Source of the DNA: DAOUCP01 sp034432155
GTDB taxonomy: Bacteria; Chloroflexota; Anaerolineae; Epilineales; Epilineaceae
Assembly: GCA_034432155.1 (NCBI GenBank)
Contig: DAOUCP010000058.1
Location: forward strand, 1 to 7,524
Length of the DNA stretch: 7,524 nucleotides
Direction: 5' to 3'
This document shows positions 1 to 7,524 of this stretch, piece by piece (positions within the stretch are counted from its first letter, which is position 1; every line of letters begins with the position of its first letter). The position numbers were made by a program, and so were the translations under genes. Under the pieces are notes generated by a model. The model had not been told where the DNA came from. It saw nothing but the letters and a program-made list of their open reading frames with translations, and did not search any database.

Positions 1-38
1 GGGCCCCGGTGTTGTGTGGCTCTCGTGGCGACGGGCAC

Positions 39-58
39 CGAGGCGGAACACCGCCTCG
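39..58. other. GC-rich hairpin, 8-bp stem with 4-nt loop
   Basis: CGAGGCGG, AACA, CCGCCTCG forms a perfect 8-bp stem around a tetraloop in the intergenic region downstream of the helicase gene. No T-run follows on either strand, so it is not a classical intrinsic terminator. It could be a transcript-end or mRNA-stabilising structure, or chance in GC-rich DNA. Confidence 0.4.
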
Positions 59-68
59 CCGCGGGCCA

Positions 69-238
69 CTTGGCGGACTGCGCTGTGCGGCCGCGCTTGC
101 CGCAAACCCCATCGAGCACCGTGCTGTTCCCTCCGGCGTGCCGCCAGAGCGCGATCGAGCACGCTGCGGTCGGCTCCGAGGTGCCGCTAGGCTCGGTCGA
201 GGATTGCGCTGTGCAGTCCGGCGTGCCACAGCCAGACG
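69..238. repeat. Degenerate tandem repeat, about 42 bp x 4
   Basis: Four units start near 69, 111, 154 and 196. Unit 2 (111-147) and unit 3 (154-190) match at 28 of 37 positions without gaps. Unit 2 and unit 4 match at 25 of 34. Unit 1 (75-104) and unit 4 (201-230) match at 23 of 30. The shared core runs from TCGAG through a GCTGT-like centre to CTCCGGCGTGCC. Local spacing varies (41, 43 and 42 bp), so the units are not in one reading frame. Differences between units 2 and 3 fall at all codon positions, which argues against a conserved protein repeat. Confidence 0.6.
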
Positions 239-252
239 GCGGCAGCAGCGGC

Positions 253-278
253 GCGCTGGTTCGCGTATCAGCCAGCGC
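253..278 (-). terminator. Weak candidate stem-loop at the helicase stop codon
   Basis: GCGCTGG (253-259) and CCAGCGC (272-278) form a perfect 7-bp stem with a 12-nt loop that contains the TGA stop codon (268-270). No U-tract follows in the transcript, so Rho-independent termination is doubtful. The structure might slow polymerase or protect the 3' end. Confidence 0.2.
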
Positions 279-3200
279 CAAACACGTCGGGATGCTCGGC
301 GAGCTGGGCTTCTAGGTCACGGTCGTAGCGAATCACGACTAGGCGGTAGCCGCGTGCGGCAAGCGCACGCCGTAGCTCCTCGTCCTGCTGTCGCTGGGCC
401 GGCTGGTCATGGACCGCACCGTCGCAGAACACGCAGACGTCGGGCCGGTAGAAAAAGTCCGCCACACAGCTCGGCGTGGGGACATGGTGCTGCGCGTCGT
501 CGGGCAGCCGATAGCCGCCGGCCATCAGTGCCTCGAGGAAGCGCACTTCCAGCGCGGAGCGCGGATCGACCAGCGAGCGCAACCACGACCCTTGCTCGTG
601 GTAGCTGCGCCCCGCGACGCGCGGCAGGACACGGCTCCGGGCAAGCTCCAGCAAACCGTCGCGCACCTGACTCCGGTCCAAGAGAAGGGCCTCGAACTGG
701 TTGCGGTAGCTCATGAGGCACTCGTAGCAAGCAGCCTGGCAGTTCGGCTGTTGGTCGATGCCCCTTGCGTCGTAGTGGCAAATCTCGAGCGCCTGCCGAG
801 CGACGCGTGACAGCGCATTGGTCTCTTCCATTAGGCGCCGCAGCACGCCGCTGCCACCCTCGCTCAGCTCGTAGCACAGGATGGCTCGCTTCTCGCCCTC
901 GCCGATGCGCTCCACGCCAAGTTCATCCTCCTCCAGCTCGAAGACCGCCTCCAGGCCACGCTGCAAGGCGTAGGCCAACGTCGTCCAGAAGACGTCGTCG
1001 GCAAAGAGCTGGCCGTCCGTGGGACGGATCAGCATGAGATTCTGGGTATCCTGGACAAACAGACGCACCCGTCTGGACTGGCTCTCTGGTCCGCGCAGCA
1101 CGCCGGCTGTCGTACCCTGCGGCGCGGAGTCCGAAGCCTCCTTCACCTCGCCCGTGGCCAGGTCGACGCCGAAGCCCTCGAGCCCAGCCAAGCGCCAACC
1201 GTGATTCACCCGCACCACGCTCGCAGCAGGCGCGTAGGTAAGCCGTAAGAGCGGCTGTCCGGCCGCCACCACGTCGGCGTCTTCCCGGCGCAGGCCATCG
1301 GCCTCGGGGGCGAACTGGTAGTACGTTCGAATGTCGTAGCCCCGCCGCAGCCGCTCCTCCTCGTCGGCGGTGATGCGCTCTCGGCGCGAGGCGCGGACGT
1401 TGGGCATTTCGAGCAGGTCGACGAGTTGGCTGTTCTGGGCATCAAAGCGGCTGTCGCACAGCGGACACAGGTCGAAGCTCGGCTCGCAGTAGCCGCCGCA
1501 ACGCTGGCATAGTCGCCAGCGCACGCACCGCTCCGCCAGGCCGCCCGGTGGAATCTGGAAGCCCTTGATCGACCACTTCGCCCCTTCGTGGTACAAGACA
1601 TTCCCCGGCGCGAACTCGCGAATGGCCAGCGATCGCGCCCGCGCGACGTACTCTCCCTCGCCGCGGGGCACCCATGCCCGAACGGGCAAGGCGGGGAAGT
1701 TGTACCCCGGCAGGAAGCCCTCGCTGGCCAGGTAGCGATAGGGGTAGAAGTCGCTTTCCTCGCGCTGCACGTTCACCTGCAAGAGCAGGTTGAGCTGACG
1801 CTGGGCCTCCCCCAGCTGTCGCTGGGCGTTCTCCACCGCCTTTCGGTCCCTCGCCTTGCCCAGCTCCCCGTACGCCATGTCGCGTTGATACCTGGCGGCT
1901 CGAAAGAGCTCCCGCCAGCGATCGAAGGCACGGTCGAAGGCGCGCGGTGCTTGCTCGATCACCGCCTCCAGCCAGCCATCTCGAAACCAGCGACTCGAGC
2001 GCAACAGCGCCTCATCGGCGGCCAGTGCCGCCCGGATGCGCTGCGCAAGCTGGCTCCGGCCTTCTTCGGATAGCCCGATCTGCGTCGCCACCTCCTCGCG
2101 GAGTGGCAGGTCCTGGCGATCGGTGTCCAGAACCTTCTCCACAGAATCGCGCAGCGGCAGGCCAACCGTCGCCAGCCACATCGAGTGCACATGAGCGCGC
2201 ACCAGGCTCTCGCTGGCGAGGTCGATGCGCGGTGGCCGGACGCTGCCCGCCACCATGTCCTGCCGCCGGTGGAAGAAGTACTGGTCGTGGCTGTTAATGG
2301 CCCCACAGTAAGTCAACACCAAGCCGGCCTGGCCCTGGCGGCCGGCGCGACCGCTGCGCTGGGCATAGTTGGCCGGCGTCGGCGGCACATTCCGCAGGTG
2401 GACCATGTCCAGGTCGGCGATGTCGATGCCCAGCTCCATCGTCGGACTGCAGACCAGGTAAGGCAGGCGCCGACCCAACTCGCCCGGGGGCTCGTCGGGG
2501 CCGAGCCGGAATCTGCGCTCGCGGATCTCCCGCTCGCCGGCCGCGACCACCTGCGCGGTGTGCTCCCGTGCCTCGAGACCGGCCAGCGAGCTGGGCGGCT
2601 GCTGGTAGAACTGCTGGAAGAAGGCATTCGGCGGCGCCGGGACTTCGCGGTAGCCCTCACCCATGGCTCTTCGCCGACCGGCCGACTCGGCGGTCCGCGA
2701 TCGGCCCTCCCCTCGCCGCCAGGCGAGACAGGCGCCCGCCAACCGGAAGCGTTGGTGATCGTCCCGCGGCGGAAGCCGAACCAGCAACCCATGGCGCACC
2801 AAGACGTCCAGAAGCGGCGTGATCAGCCGGCGGTACTCGGTCGCGGTCACGTCCAGCTTGCGCCGGAGGGCGCGGCCGATGAGGCTGGCCTCGCTCAGCC
2901 GCATACCCTCCACCGGTGTGCTGGATGTGCCCGGTAGAACGAACCAGGGCGGCTCCCGGGGTTCATCGGCCGCGGCGTCGAGACCCCAGAAGTCGTTGAG
3001 GCGCGACGCGCAGCGTTTGTGCAGTTTCTCCTGCTCATCCTTCTGCAGGAGAGGCCACTCGATGGCCAGGCGACGACGAAACCCGTCCAGGACAGTCCGG
3101 AGAATCTCGCAGCGCTCGTCGGCGGTGCGATCACGCAGCGAGGGGTGGAAGGCAAAGTCCTCCTCCGTCCGGCAAAGCTCCGCCAGTCCAACGTAGTCGA

Positions 3201-5450
3201 TTTCCAGCAGCCCGAGTTGCTCCAGATTGGGCTGCGTCACACTCCAGCCCCGCCGCAAATCGTCCAGCAAGCGAAGCTCGATCAGGTCGGTAAAGGCGCT
3301 CCACACCTCGTCAGCCGCCACCGTCCCCTCGTCCAGTTCGGGGCTGGAGGCAATATCCCGCAACGTGAGGCCACAGCGCTCGACCGTGGCCCGTGCCACC
3401 TCCTCGAGCCGCAACGAGCCACAGTCCGCGAGCGCGTGAACGAGGGCGGCCCGCAGCACCGCACGATGCACGAGATCGTTGAAATGCCCGGCCTGCAACG
3501 AGGCATCTTGGCGGTTGTCGGTGAAGGTGAGTAGCTTGTCGCGTGCCGCCTGGCCTTCCCCCGCATGCCGCAACAGGGAGATGGCCAGGATCGTCGTCGC
3601 GCTGGAGCGGGCCTCGCTGGAGAGCGAGGCGAGCTTGGCGAACTCCCGCTCGCGGCGGCTGTACCACTCGCCGCAGGCGAGGCAGAGGGAGAAGGGTTCT
3701 GCCTGGAACCAGCCTGTGGTGATCCCCTGGCCGCCGCCCCCGGCAAGGCTGCCGTCGGGGCGAACCCACGTTTCGCGGGGCACGCGATCCCGGAAATCGG
3801 GTTTCGGCTGACCGCTCGGAGCCAGCCACTCCTCTGGCAAGGCCGCCGGACTCCAACGCACATCTTCCGACTCGAGCAGCAGGTAGCCAGGTTCCAGCCC
3901 GGCGGTGACGGGTTCGATATCCCCCACCGGATGCGCCAGAAGCTGGCCTTCGCCGAGGAGCACGTGGTAGTACTCCTGGCCACAGCGCCGGCAGAACTTG
4001 AGCGGCGCCAGGCGGCGCCCCTCCGCCGCCTGAAGCTGACCACTCGTCGAGAGCAGCCGATCGGCCGGCGGCTCGAAGCTGGCATACAGCCCACGGCCCT
4101 GGGCAATGAACTGGTGCAGCTTGAAGGCCAGCGCCCGCTCGCCATGCGGGCCCACGATTCGGCTACCAACGGCCAGCCAGCGCTGCAGCAAGCGATTCAC
4201 CATGTCCGCGTCGTGGCCCGTGACGCTTGCCAGTTCGCGGGCAGCGTCGGCCAGGGTTCGAGGAATGCGGCGTCGATAGCCGCCATCCTCGGGCTCGATG
4301 CCCAAAGCGAACTCTAGCCAGCGGCTGAGCGGGTGGCGCCGGTATTCCTCCAGCGACGGCCCCTCGGGCAGCTCCTGCAAGGCCACAGCCAGTTCGCCGT
4401 CTGTCGGTGGGCCGCCCTCGGTGAACGGCTGGAGCACCTCTTCGACGATGTCAGCCTCGGCAAACGGGTGGCCGAAGAAGCGACTGGCAAACTCGGCGAC
4501 CGCGTGGCGGCGGGCCTGGGGGGTCGCGCGGCGCTCGACCACCATGGTGGCCGAGGTGCCAATGTGAATGAGGGGCTGCGCCGCCGCACGCTCCTTGAGC
4601 CGGCGGATGAGCATTGTCACGTCGGCGCCGCGGCGGCCCCGGTAGGTGTGGAGCTCGTCGAACACCAGGAAGCGCAAGCCGCCCGCCTCCTTGTTCAGGA
4701 AGCGCTGGTCCTCGGGCCGCACCAGCAGCAGCTCGGCCATGACATAGTTGGTGAGCAGGATGTGCGGCGGGTGCAGGTGCAGCCGGTCCCTCTCTTCGGC
4801 CGAGGTCTCGCCGGTGTAGCGAGCGAAGGTGACGGGGAATGAACCCACACCATATCGGCCTTCGTAGGCCGCCTGGAGCTCACACAGCCCTTGCAGCTGG
4901 GAATTCACCAGCGCATTCATGGGGTAGACAATGAGCGCCACGGTCCGGTCGGACAAGGGGGCGCCAGCGGACGCGGCCGCGTCCTGCTTCGCCCGCAGTA
5001 CGTAGTCGACGATCGGCACCACGAAGGTGAGCGTCTTGCCGGAACCGGTACCGCTGGTAACGACGTAGCTCTCCCCGCGGGCTGCTTTCTCCAGCGCCAG
5101 CTGCTGGTGCAAGTAGAGGCGATAGGGTCGGTCCTCGCCCGTGCGGAAGATCCGGGCCGTCTGGGGCAGAAGGATGCCCCGCGCCGCCAGCTCGTCCACC
5201 GTGGCGCCATTGGCGTACGCCGGGCTCACCTGGAGCAAGAAGTCCGGCCACAGCGCCGCGGCTTCGACCAGTTGCTGCTGAACGAACTGCCGAATCCGTT
5301 CGTCGGCGATCACCAAGAAGGATTGGACGAAGGCTCCGAAGTCGGATAGCACACGGCCATGCAGGTCGAAGATCGTTGCTGGCGCGTCGGCGTTCGCCTC
5401 GCGCTGGCAATCTCGCCCTCGGCCCAGCGAATCCCTGCCGTCCACCACAT

Positions 5451-5454
<4 letters not shown>
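268..5454 (-). CDS. SF2 DEAD/DEAH-box helicase with DUF1998/MZB zinc module and C-terminal Vsr/DUF559-like nuclease domain
   Basis: This 1728-residue protein probably translocates on or unwinds DNA using ATP in a restriction-type defence system. RecA1 shows Walker A GTGSGKT (135-141), YPMNALVNSQ (177-186), RYTGET (212-217), DELH (266-269) and TSAT (300-303). CxxC pairs at 488/491 and 591/594 suggest a split zinc finger. RecA2 starts with FTDNRQDAS (644-652), is interrupted at about 661-955, and resumes with EHTAQV (964-969), SPTMELGIDI (1003-1012) and QRSGRAGRQG (1032-1041). A helical stretch covers about 1165-1230. Paired CxxC motifs lie at 1316/1319 and 1330/1333. The DUF1998/MZB module has CYELSEGGSG (1527-1536) and Cys 1559, 1572, 1576 and 1579. 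A Vsr/DUF559-like domain ends the chain (about 1631-1715). MrfA-type helicases are less than half this length. The ATG is chosen for its ATGA overlap with the methyltransferase stop and a good ribosome binding site. No frameshift is seen. The helicase call is firm; the defence role is inferred. Confidence 0.93.
310..564 (-). other. Vsr/DUF559-like PD-(D/E)XK nuclease domain fused to the helicase C-terminus
   Basis: Residues about 1631-1715 of the helicase read as a small restriction-endonuclease fold. A helix carries a conserved-looking acid (E1636 in SALEVRFLEAL), then a strand holds the candidate metal ligand D1666 (VADFFY). A core strand and turn follow, VCVFCDGAVHD (1673-1683), then a helix with D1691 and a last strand GYRLVVIRYD (1702-1711). 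Vsr and DUF559 proteins share this order: an acid, a D strand, a hydrophobic strand ending in DG or HG, a nearby His, and a closing strand. DUF559 normally reads IEVDG at the core strand, whereas this protein reads VFCDG, which is nearer to Vsr. Activity is therefore plausible but unproven. Such a domain would cut DNA that the helicase engages. Confidence 0.65.
670..876 (-). other. DUF1998/MZB zinc-binding module within the helicase
   Basis: Residues 1527-1595 carry the signature of the MrfA zinc-binding (DUF1998) domain: CYELSEGGSG followed by four cysteines (1559, 1572, 1576, 1579) in the arrangement C-x12-C-x3-C-x2-C, ending in ACYECLMSYRNQ. In Bacillus MrfA four cysteines of this module bind zinc and are needed for helicase function. 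In DISARM the domain belongs to DrmB, a separate protein; here it is joined to the helicase core. Confidence 0.85.
3673..3993 (-). other. Split CxxC...CxxC zinc finger between RecA1 and RecA2
   Basis: FCRRCGQEYYHV (C488, C491) and LCLACGEWYS (C591, C594) lie about 100 residues apart between the two helicase lobes. Each pair is followed by a similar aromatic-rich strand (EYY and EWY), which supports one zinc site built from two knuckles. The intervening stretch contains no other cysteines. A role in positioning DNA or bracing the lobes is inference. Confidence 0.55.

Positions 5455-7524
<2,070 letters not shown>

Larger units (their letters stand above)
1..267. other. Non-coding region downstream of the operon
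   Basis: No convincing gene is seen here on either strand. A 99-codon plus-strand frame crosses the region (16-315) but overlaps the helicase 3' end, and its composition follows the tandem repeat. The region holds only the 42-bp repeat array and the hairpins listed separately. Confidence 0.6.

Noticed and set aside
69..238. CRISPR array
   Set aside because: Units differ from each other throughout and no conserved repeat alternates with unique spacers.
16..315. A 99-codon plus-strand frame starting with ATG-like coding downstream of the operon
   Set aside because: It overlaps the helicase 3' end on the opposite strand, has no recognisable domain, and its content follows the 42-bp repeat, whose units shift frame.
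268..2600. A separate drmB-like DUF1998 gene and a separate nuclease gene
   Set aside because: One frame runs without stop from the helicase motifs through the DUF1998 cysteines to the nuclease-like tail, with no convincing internal start.

Overview
The window holds the distal part of a minus-strand operon from a high-GC bacterium. GC-ending codons dominate both genes. The phylum cannot be decided from the sequence; actinobacterial, myxobacterial, chloroflexal, planctomycete or acidobacterial sources would all fit. Nearly all of the window is coding: two large, translationally coupled genes fill positions 268-7524, and only 1-267 is non-coding.

Read in the direction of transcription, the first gene (7524 down to 5451) is the C-terminal 690 residues or so of an Eco57I/type IIG-like adenine-specific DNA methyltransferase. 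Its 5' end, with the expected SAM-binding and NPPY catalytic motifs, lies beyond the right edge. The second gene (5454-268) starts inside an ATGA overlap with the first. It encodes a 1728-residue superfamily 2 helicase of the YprA/MrfA-like (DUF1998/MZB) type. The chain contains a RecA1 core, a split zinc finger, a RecA2 core interrupted by about 300 residues, a helical region, a cysteine cluster, the DUF1998/MZB four-cysteine module, and a C-terminal Vsr/DUF559-like PD-(D/E)XK nuclease-type domain.

Together these look like a restriction-type anti-phage defence cassette: a methyltransferase would mark self DNA, and an ATP-driven helicase with its own nuclease-like tail would act on unmarked DNA. 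The parts list resembles DISARM (methylase, helicase, DUF1998 protein, nuclease), but here helicase, DUF1998 and nuclease-like modules sit in one polypeptide and no separate drmB- or drmC-like gene is visible. That functional reading is inference; the domains are read from the sequence.

Downstream of the operon, positions 1-267 contain no convincing gene. They hold a degenerate tandem repeat of about 42 bp (four units, roughly 69-238), a GC-rich hairpin at 39-58, and an inverted repeat that places the helicase stop codon in its loop (253-278).
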